From the NCBI GenBank assembly GCA_017417025.1, contig JAFPZY010000024.1, positions 1-60,152 of the forward strand: a DNA stretch of 60,152 nucleotides, in the 5' to 3' direction. Origin of the DNA: Paludibacteraceae bacterium (GTDB lineage: Bacteria > Bacteroidota > Bacteroidia > Bacteroidales > Paludibacteraceae). The notes beneath the pieces were generated by a model. That model had not been told where the DNA came from. It saw only the letters and a list, made by a program, of their open reading frames with translations, and searched no databases. Made by a program: the position numbers and the translations under genes. Within the stretch, counting starts at the first letter, position 1. Every line of letters starts with the position of its first letter. Shown here one piece after another: positions 1 through 7,700 of this stretch.

Positions 1-98
1 GCAGGCTTCCAGCCTGCGGTAGTAGTAGCGTCGCAATATCCATACCGTAGATCGTTCTCCGAAGGAGATAAGAATTATCAACTATCAATCAGCAGTTC

Positions 99-142
99 TA
101 ACCGTAGGATAATCGAAGGATAACCGAAAGATAACCGAAGGA
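99..142. repeat. 11-bp tandem repeat, 4 units
   Basis: Four consecutive 11-mers: taaccgtagga, taatcgaagga, taaccgaaaga, taaccgaagga. The following 11 bases (tagaaccgaca) are a decayed fifth unit. Same unit length as four other arrays in this window, but an unrelated sequence. Confidence 0.8.
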
Positions 143-480
143 TAGAACCGACAGCACCGAGAGACAATCGGGAGACCACCGCATGACTAACCCTGAAAAA
201 GTTGCCCCGTTTACTGAAAAAGTTTACTCCCTTCCTTCTTTTGTCCCCCGATTTAATCGGGCTTTCTTTTTGTCGCGTGCGCGGAGCGTCAGCTTCGCGT
301 TTGTTCTTTTATGGCGCATCGCTTTCGTCGTCTCCCCCGCTGCATAGAGGTTATGTGAGTTTATATAAATTGAGGTAGTCCTTGTATAGCTGATGTCGTC
401 CTTATATATAATGCGCGCAACCGCGCGCATACCTCACGCGCGGCGCGCCTCCGCATAAATATGCAAAGAAAGAACGGCAA

Positions 481-550
481 CATCTATGCAAAGACAAGAA
501 CATCTATGCAAAGACAAGAACATCTATGCAAAGACAAGAACATCTATGCC
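481..550. repeat. 20-bp tandem repeat, 3 exact units plus a partial
   Basis: The 20-mer catctatgcaaagacaagaa is repeated three times without a mismatch (481-540) and a fourth copy starts at 541 before diverging. No gene overlaps it. Exact identity suggests recent slippage expansion. Confidence 0.85.
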
Positions 551-586
551 AAGAAAAACCTGCCCAAACACGAGAATAAAAAAAAC

Positions 587-620
587 TATATCACAAAAAA
601 CGACCGTTTTTTGTGATATA
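587..620. repeat. 34-bp perfect palindrome
   Basis: Two 16-base arms, tatatcacaaaaaacg and its exact reverse complement, are separated by the dinucleotide AC. The arms would fold into a long hairpin in DNA or RNA. There is no adjacent gene end to make it an obvious terminator. A second, partly decayed copy lies at 816-851. Confidence 0.85.
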
Positions 621-815
621 CTTTTCTTCGCCTTTTCCTCCACAAATTTCGCTTGCAAAGATACGGCAAAAAAATTATATATGCAAATATTTTTGTTATA
701 TTTTTCGTTTTTATTCCCGCTTTTGTTCGCCTTTTTGCACAAATCGGCACCACAATGACACACAAAGAATCCTTTGCTGTACGGGGATTGGCGGCCTCTT
801 TCCGCTTGAAAAAAG

Positions 816-851
816 TATATCACAAAAAACGGTCGTTTTTTATGGCATATA
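816..851. repeat. imperfect second copy of the 587-620 palindrome
   Basis: The left arm is identical to that at 587-602. The right arm keeps cgtttttt but then reads atggcatata in place of gtgatata. Two copies 230 bp apart suggest a small mobile or amplified palindromic element. Confidence 0.75.
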
Positions 852-913
852 TTTCTTTGTTTTTTGCCCCTGCAAAAACAGCGTTATGGTGATAGCACTG
901 TCCGTGCGCATGA

Positions 914-955
914 TGCACATTGTCCGTCTGCATGTGGTCACATCGTAGGGGCGCA
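914..955. repeat. 42-bp repeat shared with 2737-2834
   Basis: This segment aligns without gaps to 2737-2778, and its last 25 bases (931-955, beginning catgtggtcacatcg) are identical to 2800-2824. The two copies have the same orientation and bracket the ATPase gene at 1122-2402 and its promoter array. The family core is taggggcgca. Confidence 0.75.
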
Positions 956-1121
956 TTATGTGTGTCATGCAAAATGAGAACCTTGAGGCAGACAGGCACC
1001 CGTCACCGGCAAAGATGCTCACTAAGACGAAGTGACAAAGCGGTCTTTGACATGTTGAGAAAATCATAAAAAGAAGCAGGGACATGTCCCCGCCTCGATA
1101 TGTACTTTGGCAAAAGAATCA

Positions 1122-2402
1122 TCAGTCTTTTAGGCAGCCGATAGGGACGACCAGCGTGCCGTCTTTCATCGCGTAAGCATATATGCCCGTGGCGGTCAGC
1201 ACCATACGGAAAGCCGGTTCGCCCGCTTTGTCAGTGTCAATCTTACGGACTAATTTGTCAAGCGACCGTTGTGCCTCTTCTATCCTGTATGAGCCGCCGA
1301 GTTTGATTTCGACAAGTCCGTAGCGACCGTCACGCAATTCGATGACGGCATCACATTCCGTCCCGTCCTTGTCGCGATAGTGATAGACCTTGGCATCTAT
1401 AGCATCGGCATATACCCGAAGGTCGCGTACCGCCATTGTCTCAAAGAGCAAACCGAAGGTTTCAGTATCGTTCATCAGTTTGTCCGGCGTAACACCCAAA
1501 GCGGCAACAGCAATACTGGGATCTACAAAATAGCGGTTGTCGCTTGTCCGAATGGCAGTTTTCGAGCGGATATGTACACTCCATGCGGGCATATCTTCCA
1601 CCACAAAAATGCTTTCCAATGCATTCAGATAGGAGGCAATGGTATGTTCCGAAAGGGAAGATTCGTCGTTAGCGGACATATCGGCCCGGATGGTGGTCAT
1701 TGGTGCTTGTGAACCTTGCAGGCGACCTAATGAACGGAGAAGTAGTCTTGTGCGTTTGGGATTGCGCAAGGTATTGTCAGTGCGTGTTATATCCGACTCG
1801 GAGAGTGCATCCACATAGTCGTATGCAGTCTGAAGCGCGTCTGATGATGATTGCGACAGCGTGGCAGGCCAACCTCCACGGCACAGCATATAGGCTATAT
1901 CCTGCAACTCGTGCCTGCTCTGACCCAGAACGTGTTTCTGCTCGTCAAACAGTCTGCCGAGACTGACCTCGCCTGTTGATTCCCCCGATTCCCACAGACT
2001 CATTGGGCGCATACGCAGACGCGAATAACGCCCTGTGCCGGTATGAAAGAGCTTGCTTGAATCAGTAGGTACGGCAGAACCGGTAAGGATAAACTGACCT
2101 TTATGCTGGCGCATATCCACTTCCGAACGGATAGTGTCCCATAGTTCGGGAACGGTCTGCCACTCGTCAAACAGACGGGGGACATCGCCGGACAGAATAT
2201 AAGACGGCGCGGTAAGAATCATATCTCTGCATCGGTTCAACTCTATAGGATTACCTAACATCATACTGCTTTTTGCCACCTGCAAAGCCGTGGTGGACTT
2301 ACCGCACCATTTAGGACCTTGAATGAGTAACGCACCTGCACTTTGCAGACGTTTTGCAAGAAGTCTGTCTGCAATTCTTGATTTGTAAGTTGTTGTTTCC
2401 AT
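1122..2402 (-). CDS. solitary AAA+ ATPase with DUF4143 nuclease-like C-terminus (copy 1)
   Basis: This 426-residue protein belongs to the abundant AAA_14/DUF4143 (COG1373-type) ATPases, whose biological role is not established. The Walker A motif GPKWCGKST lies at residues 29-37, Walker B LFDE at 77-80 and a sensor-like FILTGSA near 104-110. The middle resembles a winged-helix region. The C-terminus has an acidic residue (TECDAV, about 345) followed by VEIK (E365, K367), the spacing of a PD-(D/E)XK nuclease fold. The start at 2402 lies about 20 bases after a promoter of the Bacteroidota type. No partner gene is adjacent, so it is a stand-alone gene. Upstream is a five-unit 23-bp repeat array found nowhere else in the window. 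Nuclease activity is inferred from motif spacing only. Confidence 0.85.
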   Translation of the reverse strand: METTTYKSRIADRLLAKRLQSAGALLIQGPKWCGKSTTALQVAKSSMMLGNPIELNRCRDMILTAPSYILSGDVPRLFDEWQTVPELWDTIRSEVDMRQHKGQFILTGSAVPTDSSKLFHTGTGRYSRLRMRPMSLWESGESTGEVSLGRLFDEQKHVLGQSRHELQDIAYMLCRGGWPATLSQSSSDALQTAYDYVDALSESDITRTDNTLRNPKRTRLLLRSLGRLQGSQAPMTTIRADMSANDESSLSEHTIASYLNALESIFVVEDMPAWSVHIRSKTAIRTSDNRYFVDPSIAVAALGVTPDKLMNDTETFGLLFETMAVRDLRVYADAIDAKVYHYRDKDGTECDAVIELRDGRYGLVEIKLGGSYRIEEAQRSLDKLVRKIDTDKAGEPAFRMVLTATGIYAYAMKDGTLVVPIGCLKD

Positions 2403-2422
2403 ATCCTATTGAATTGATGCTG

Positions 2423-2454
2423 CAAAGATAATGCATATATTTCAGATAACCAAA
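2423..2454 (-). promoter_or_regulatory. promoter of ATPase copy 1
   Basis: On the minus strand TTTG (2454-2451), exactly 20 bases, then TATCTTTG (2430-2423) match the Bacteroidota housekeeping promoter. The start codon follows about 20 bases downstream. The 23-bp repeat array begins about 38 bp upstream of the -33 element. Confidence 0.8.
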
Positions 2455-2491
2455 TAAAAATGATTATTTTTTCTTAATTGGCGAATTTTTA

Positions 2492-2593
2492 TTGTACGAA
2501 TTGTCGGAAATATTTTGTACGAAATGGCGATTTTTTATTGTACGAATTGTCGAAGATATTTTGTACGAAATGGCGATTTTTTTATTGTACGAA
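2492..2593. repeat. 23-bp phased repeat array upstream of ATPase copy 1, 5 units
   Basis: The core ttgtacgaa recurs at 2492, 2515, 2538, 2561 and 2585 (spacings 23, 23, 23, 24). Read on the minus strand, two unit types alternate: CGACAATTCGTACAATAAAA and CGCCATTTCGTACAAAATAT, giving A-B-A-B-A, then a decayed B nearest the gene. The array runs to about 2600. It is intergenic, AT-rich, and lies just behind the promoter of the adjacent ATPase. Confidence 0.85.
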
Positions 2594-2736
2594 TTGTCGG
2601 AAAGTTGATACATGGTTAGTCTGTTTTTTGTTGCCTCCAACGGCTGAAATACATTACTAAATATGGCTGCTAAGTCATAACCTGTCGGAACAATATGATT
2701 TTCTCAATATGAACACTTTGTATGGGCGCATGTGGG

Positions 2737-2834
2737 TGCACATTGTCTGTGCGCATGTATTCACCTCTTAGGGGCGCATGTAGTAGCATCATAGGGGTGC
2801 ATGTGGTCACATCGTAGGGGCGCACCTTGTGTGC
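2737..2834. repeat. repeat cluster with taggggcgca core, 23-bp period
   Basis: The motif taggggYgca recurs at 2769, 2792 and 2815, exactly 23 bp apart. The segment 2737-2778 aligns with 914-955, and 2800-2824 is identical to 931-955. The cluster lies between ATPase copies 1 and 2, downstream of the latter. No gene overlaps it. Confidence 0.75.
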
Positions 2835-2891
2835 GTTCTGCCGATAGAAAAAACGGACGGGCAAGATGTCACAGGGTACGGAAAACCGCAA

Positions 2892-2917
2892 CCGGAGTAC
2901 GCTGGCATCCTGCCTGC
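2892..2917. repeat. palindromic element, left flank of ATPase copy 2
   Basis: It begins ccggagtacgctggcatcc and ends tgcctgc. It matches 4621-4645 apart from one inserted and one changed base, in the same orientation, so the pair brackets ATPase copy 2. The copy at 4629-4645 has perfect 7-base arms (gcaggca and tgcctgc). Confidence 0.75.
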
Positions 2918-3047
2918 AAAGAGATTGATAAAGATAAATCCGCTTAATCTGCGGACAATAAAAATATCAGCGCAGCTGACCAACACACAAAAAAAACATC
3001 AGCTCAGCTGCCAAAGCGACCTTTGACGTACTGAAAACAAACAACAT

Positions 3048-4379
3048 TTACAAAAACGGTGTGAAATACACCGGTACGCAGACGGTCTGCCCGTCATGGG
3101 CATAGTCCTTGGTATAAAGCAATATCCGCTCGCCTATGCGCTGTGAGAACTTCTCGCAGAACACGTCTAACGACTTGTGCGTCTTGTAGCCGGACGACTT
3201 GACCTCTATAGGTACGAGTTTGTTGCCCCGCGACAAGAGGAAGTCAATCTCGTAGTTCTTGTTGCCGTTGCCGGTCGGGAAGGTGTAGTAATACAATTCG
3301 TTGCCTGCTGTCCGCAGCATCTGCGCCACAAGGTTCTCATAGACATAGCCGAGTTTCGCCTCAAGTTTGTCGGAAAGCAACTTGTTGTATATCACATTCT
3401 CGGTGTACTTCTTGTCCCAAAAGGCGAGGGTGACGAACAGCCCTGTGTCCGCCATGAACATCTTGTAGGAGAACAGCGAGCGGCTGAGGTTCATTCCCAC
3501 ATTCGGGGCGGTGACGTGGTATGCCATCATTACCGTCTTGCTGTCTTCCAGTTCTGACACGGTCTCCGCTATCCGTTCCGCAGTCTGGTTCGGAATAACG
3601 CTGCCTATTTGGTAGCGGTTGGCGTTGCTGTTCAACATGGAAGGTATGGCGGCAAAGAGCTTGGCGATACGTCCCGTGGAGTCTATCCGGTGGAAATCAT
3701 CGAAATAGAGTTTCAGAATCTCGCGCTTGACATCATCCACCGCCCGCATATCGTTGCTGTTGAGATATGCTTCTACCGCCTGCGGCATACCGCCGATAAG
3801 CATATACAGACGCAGTTCACGCATCCAAGTCCGGTGGACACCTTCTCCGAAGGCGCGTTTCATATTGAATGCCTGTTTGAGCAATTGGGGCGAATCTTTT
3901 TTGCCGGTTGCCCACAGGAACTCCTCAAAGTCCATCGGATAGAGCGTTTCTGAATGTTCTTCGCTCGGAATGACTATGTTTTGGATGTTCTTGCGAATGG
4001 AAATAAGCGAACCTGTTTCTATATAGTCATACCGTCTGTCCTTGACCAAGTGCTTGATGGCCTGACGGGCAGGCGGAAAGTTTTGCACTTCATCAAACAC
4101 AATCACTAATTCCCGCTCATATAAAGACACACCGGTTATGTTCTTCAAATTGAAGAAGAATATATCCATGTTCATCATCTCATCAAACAAATCTTTTATT
4201 TGTCTTGAAGGCTTGGAGAAATCAATCAGGATATACGACTTGTACTCTCGTTTGGCGAACTCCTCCACAAGAGTGGATTTGCCTACACGCCTTGCCCCTT
4301 CAACCAACATAGCGGTTCTTCCTTGCTTCTCATTCTTCCATTGAAGAAGAGTGTCATACAGTTTGCGTTTGAATATCAT
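3048..4379 (-). CDS. solitary AAA+ ATPase with DUF4143 nuclease-like C-terminus (copy 2)
   Basis: A 443-residue protein of the same architecture as 1122-2402 but only distantly alike in sequence. Walker A GARRVGKST is at residues 28-36, Walker B LVIVFDEV at 91-98, and IETGS follows near 120. The C-terminal part has YEIDFLL then PIEVKSS (E392, K394), the D...ExK pattern of PD-(D/E)XK-like folds. The start at 4379 is set by the promoter whose -7 box ends 28 bases upstream. It is monocistronic. Its promoter overlaps a 33-bp-period repeat set unlike those of the other two ATPases. The role is unknown; mobile-element maintenance or defence are inferences. Confidence 0.85.
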   Translation of the reverse strand: MIFKRKLYDTLLQWKNEKQGRTAMLVEGARRVGKSTLVEEFAKREYKSYILIDFSKPSRQIKDLFDEMMNMDIFFFNLKNITGVSLYERELVIVFDEVQNFPPARQAIKHLVKDRRYDYIETGSLISIRKNIQNIVIPSEEHSETLYPMDFEEFLWATGKKDSPQLLKQAFNMKRAFGEGVHRTWMRELRLYMLIGGMPQAVEAYLNSNDMRAVDDVKREILKLYFDDFHRIDSTGRIAKLFAAIPSMLNSNANRYQIGSVIPNQTAERIAETVSELEDSKTVMMAYHVTAPNVGMNLSRSLFSYKMFMADTGLFVTLAFWDKKYTENVIYNKLLSDKLEAKLGYVYENLVAQMLRTAGNELYYYTFPTGNGNKNYEIDFLLSRGNKLVPIEVKSSGYKTHKSLDVFCEKFSQRIGERILLYTKDYAHDGQTVCVPVYFTPFL

Positions 4380-4406
4380 AATGCGTAACTTTTTGATTTA
4401 CGGCTG

Positions 4407-4438
4407 CAAAGATACTGCTTTTGTCGGAATCCCACAAA
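4407..4438 (-). promoter_or_regulatory. promoter of ATPase copy 2, overlapped by its repeats
   Basis: Minus-strand TTTG (4438-4435), 20 bases, then TATCTTTG (4414-4407). The TTTG is part of the gene-proximal 11-bp repeat ATTTGTGGGAT, so a protein bound to that repeat would compete with RNA polymerase. Confidence 0.8.
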
Positions 4439-4505
4439 TTTATTTTTATAAAATTACAATAATTCCACAAATCATTTTCACAAGAAGTACAGGGATTCCA
4501 CAAAT
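4429..4505. repeat. 11-bp repeats at exact 33-bp spacing (3 copies)
   Basis: attccacaaat occurs at 4495 and 4462, with the variant atcccacaaat at 4429. The spacings are exactly 33 bp, and the 22 bases between copies are not conserved. This makes short repeats separated by variable spacers at the promoter of ATPase copy 2. Confidence 0.8.
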
Positions 4506-4520
4506 CTAATCTACTAAAAG

Positions 4521-4574
4521 TGCGTAAAATCGCAAAATGTTTTCGATGGAATCTGCGTAAAATCGCAAAATGTT
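4521..4574. repeat. 21-bp repeat at 33-bp spacing (2 copies)
   Basis: tgcgtaaaatcgcaaaatgt (plus one t) begins at 4521 and at 4554, identical in both and again 33 bp apart. Its left part, tgcg-taaaat-cgca, is an inverted repeat. It continues the 33-bp phasing scheme of 4429-4505 with a different motif. Confidence 0.8.
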
Positions 4575-4620
4575 GTTTGTGTTCAGTATGACCGATATAG
4601 ATAAACCAATGATAAGCCCT

Positions 4621-4649
4621 CCGGGTACGCAGGCATCCTGCCTGCGATA
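4621..4649. repeat. 29-bp palindrome-bearing element
   Basis: It starts ccgggtacgcaggcatcctg and ends gcgata. It is the upstream flank of ATPase copy 2 (direct pair with 2892-2917). It also forms an inverted pair with 10013-10041, 28 of 29 bases matching, around the surface-protein gene. Confidence 0.8.
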
Positions 4650-4727
4650 GATAGACAAATGAAATAGCATAATGCAACTAACAGACTACAAATAACTTAA
4701 AAATATTAACCCAAAATTAAAATCATC

Positions 4728-7700
4728 ATGAAAAAACTCTTTTCTCTCTTCGTGCCGCTAATGGCACTGTTCCTCACCCTGCCTATTCAGGCGGCTACAT
4801 ATTATTATAAGAATGAGGCCGATTTGTCAAATTCGGAGCAACTTGCTAAATGTTTAAAAATCGAAAACACAAAAGGGTATACAGGTTCTACTAATAATAC
4901 TTTTACTGTGCGGATTCAACTTATAGGTGCGTGGAGCTCAACAGAAATGAGCAATTTGGGTCTTAAATGTGCATATGGAATGGATGGAGATGTTTGTATA
5001 GGTACATTTGCTACAGCGACAGAACCTATGTGGAGAGATATTACTTCATTTACTACAAAAACAGCAAATGCGCTATATCACTATGGAATAGGTCAGTTGA
5101 CCTATTCAGGAGCAGCAAAATCTTCGAGTGACTATTCTAATAATAAGAACACTATATATCTTTACGCTAATCCGAAGAACATCACATTTTCTAAAGATAA
5201 ATATATTCAAATATGTATCTATTCAACAGGTAGTTTTGTGGAATGTAAAATAAGTGGTGATATGATGTCTATGGTATATGGACTGAATTGTGCAACAAAT
5301 GAAAACTACAATACAATTCCTAATGATTACCAATTTTATAAATTTTTCACATCATACGATATAAATCAATCAAAATATGCATCAGGGGGAAGTACTAGTA
5401 CAATCATTGATTGTTCAGATCTTGTTTTATCTGCTACTAATTTAACAGTTGGGTGTTATGAGAGTATGTTTGATGATTTGGAACTGAATAATGGTTCAAC
5501 TTCCACTAATACGATGTCTGGTCCGCAAATCAAAGCAATGTCTCTCAAAGATTGTAGCGGAGTTATAACTGATTGCTGCAAAAATATGTTTAACGGCTGT
5601 ACTTACCTGAAAAGTCTTACTACATCTTTCCTTGATTGGGGGGACACGCCATCTAATGTTCCTACTGCCAACTGGATAAGCAGCACACAAGAAATAACTT
5701 TTAACTGCCCCTCTACCCTTCCCGAAAAAAAAGATGCCAGTCACATGGGTAAAAATGGTCAGAGGACTGCGACAGTGTCTTCAGATGTCTATATCTTCAA
5801 TGTCTCCGAGAGCGGAGGCTCATGGGGGGGGCAGTGTAATGATTATTATCGCACAACAGCGGCTCCTTCTGTTCCAGATCCTACGGGTGCAACAGCTTTT
5901 GCTGGTTGGTACTCAGAGGATGGTGAGCTCGTCACATTGTCTGAATTACCCGCCCCATCAGGTGTTACTACCTATTATGCCGAGTTTACAGGTTCTGTTA
6001 CAGTTCCTTATACAATCACTTTCAAGGCTGAAAACGGGGATGTATTACAAACAAAGAAGTGTCGCCCCGGACACATACCTTCCTACACAGGTAGCACTGA
6101 TATTAGCAGAGCAGGCTATGTGCCCGTTTGGTCTCCGGCAATTGTTGCAGCAACGGGGAATGCAGAATATCAAGTGACATACGTAGAACCGAACTTTTTC
6201 ACAATCAAGAATACAGGTAATGCTGATAAAAGTGTTACAATTAGGAAAGGTAAGGGTACAACAACGCAACCTGAATTTACATATCGCGTTTATTATGCAA
6301 ATGGTACAATAAAGACTACATGGACTGATATAACTATTAGCAATACAAACGGCACATCTATAACTGTTCCCGCTAACGGAGGAAAGATACAAATATATGG
6401 AGATAATGCAACTTTAGGAACGGGAACAGGAGATTATACCAAATTTACTTTTGCACAAAGTAGTTCTTTTGAAATAAGTGGTAATATTCTGTCTTTAGTA
6501 TCTTGCAAGGATGGAACAAATTTTGACGAGAATTTCGACATGCTTGATTATTGTTTCTACGGACTGTTTTCTGACAATATAGGAACAAGTAATGCTACGC
6601 ATCCAGTTGTTGATGCCAAGAAATTGGAATTGCCGTCTTCCACAGTATCTTCTTATGGTTATGCACTAATGTTTAGTACTTGTAAAGGTCTTACAAATGC
6701 TCCCCAGTCGCTACCTGCGACAGATTTAGGTACTTATTGTTATTTTCAAATGTTTTATCAATGTATCGCACTAACATCTGCACCTTATTCACTGCCAGCC
6801 GAATCATTGCCGAATTATTGTTATAAAGAGATGTTTTCTACTTGCAGTATTTTAGAGAAAGCTCCGGATATTTATGGCACTTCATATGGCACATATTCTT
6901 TGCAGCAAATGTTTGAAAACTGTAGCAATTTAAAACAGATTCGTTCATACTATGATGGCACATGGGGTGCGCAAACAAATTATTGGGTACGCTCTGCTTC
7001 TGCTTCTACTTCAGCTGCATACTATTGTCCAAGGACAACGAATCGTAGTTGGGGAACAACAACTTATTATAACAAAATACCAAGAGATGCGAACAATCAC
7101 TGGACGGTTTATTCCTATAATGTAACCTTTGTGCCGGTAGGAGGCAACTGGTCGGATGACACAAATGAAAACAAGCAGTTTACTTGGCGGACTGATGTCA
7201 GCGATATAGAGGGTTTACTAACATCGGAAGCAGAGAGGGTAACAGGCTATTATAGTGATGAACTTTGCACAAGCGAATTAGATAATGCGGCAATTCAAAC
7301 TATCTTGACTACTCAACCGTCAAATGACAATACCACCTACATTTATGCCAAGATTTCCGCTACCAGTTCCTACGCCCTAGATTGGGATGCCAACGGAGGT
7401 GCACTGTCTGGCGACTATACCGCTGCGGGGGATTATGAAGCGGGAGCAACTATCACGGCTCCCACCGCCACCCGTGCAGGATATACATATACCTGGGATC
7501 CCGCCTTCACAGGTACGATGCCGGCTGCCAATACAACATACACAGCGCAATGGACGCAGAAGAGTTACAAACTAAACCTCACTTCTGGCGGAAACGGCAC
7601 GGTGACCCGCAATGATAACGGCGACAGCGAAACGGTGAAACGTTATAATGAGACCGTTACTCTGACACCTTCGGAAAGCACAGGCTACCACTTCGATAGT

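Larger units (their letters stand above)
1..1121. other. non-coding, repeat-rich spacer
   Basis: I see no credible gene in this stretch. Open frames here are short, overlap repeats and have no family signature. It holds an 11-bp tandem array (99-142), a GC-rich self-complementary segment (about 411-445), a 20-bp tandem array (481-550), two copies of a 34-36 bp palindrome (587-620 and 816-851) and one copy of a repeat also found near 2737-2834 (914-955). Together with the spacers at 2403-3047 and 9677-10299 it resembles an area where repeats and solitary ATPase genes accumulate. Confidence 0.6.

Noticed and set aside
224-430. 68-codon minus-strand frame in the first spacer
   Set aside because: Highly basic composition, no family likeness, runs through a GC-rich inverted repeat; no promoter or ribosome site.
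2478-2660. Short frame with repeated CTNCRK motifs that looks like a zinc-ribbon protein
   Set aside because: The Cys motifs come from translating the 23-bp tandem repeats; the region is intergenic and has no ribosome-binding site.
4429-4574. Possible miniature CRISPR array (short repeats with variable spacers)
   Set aside because: Repeats are only 11 or 21 bp, spacers 22 or 12 bp, copies few, and no cas gene is present. A multi-site operator is simpler.
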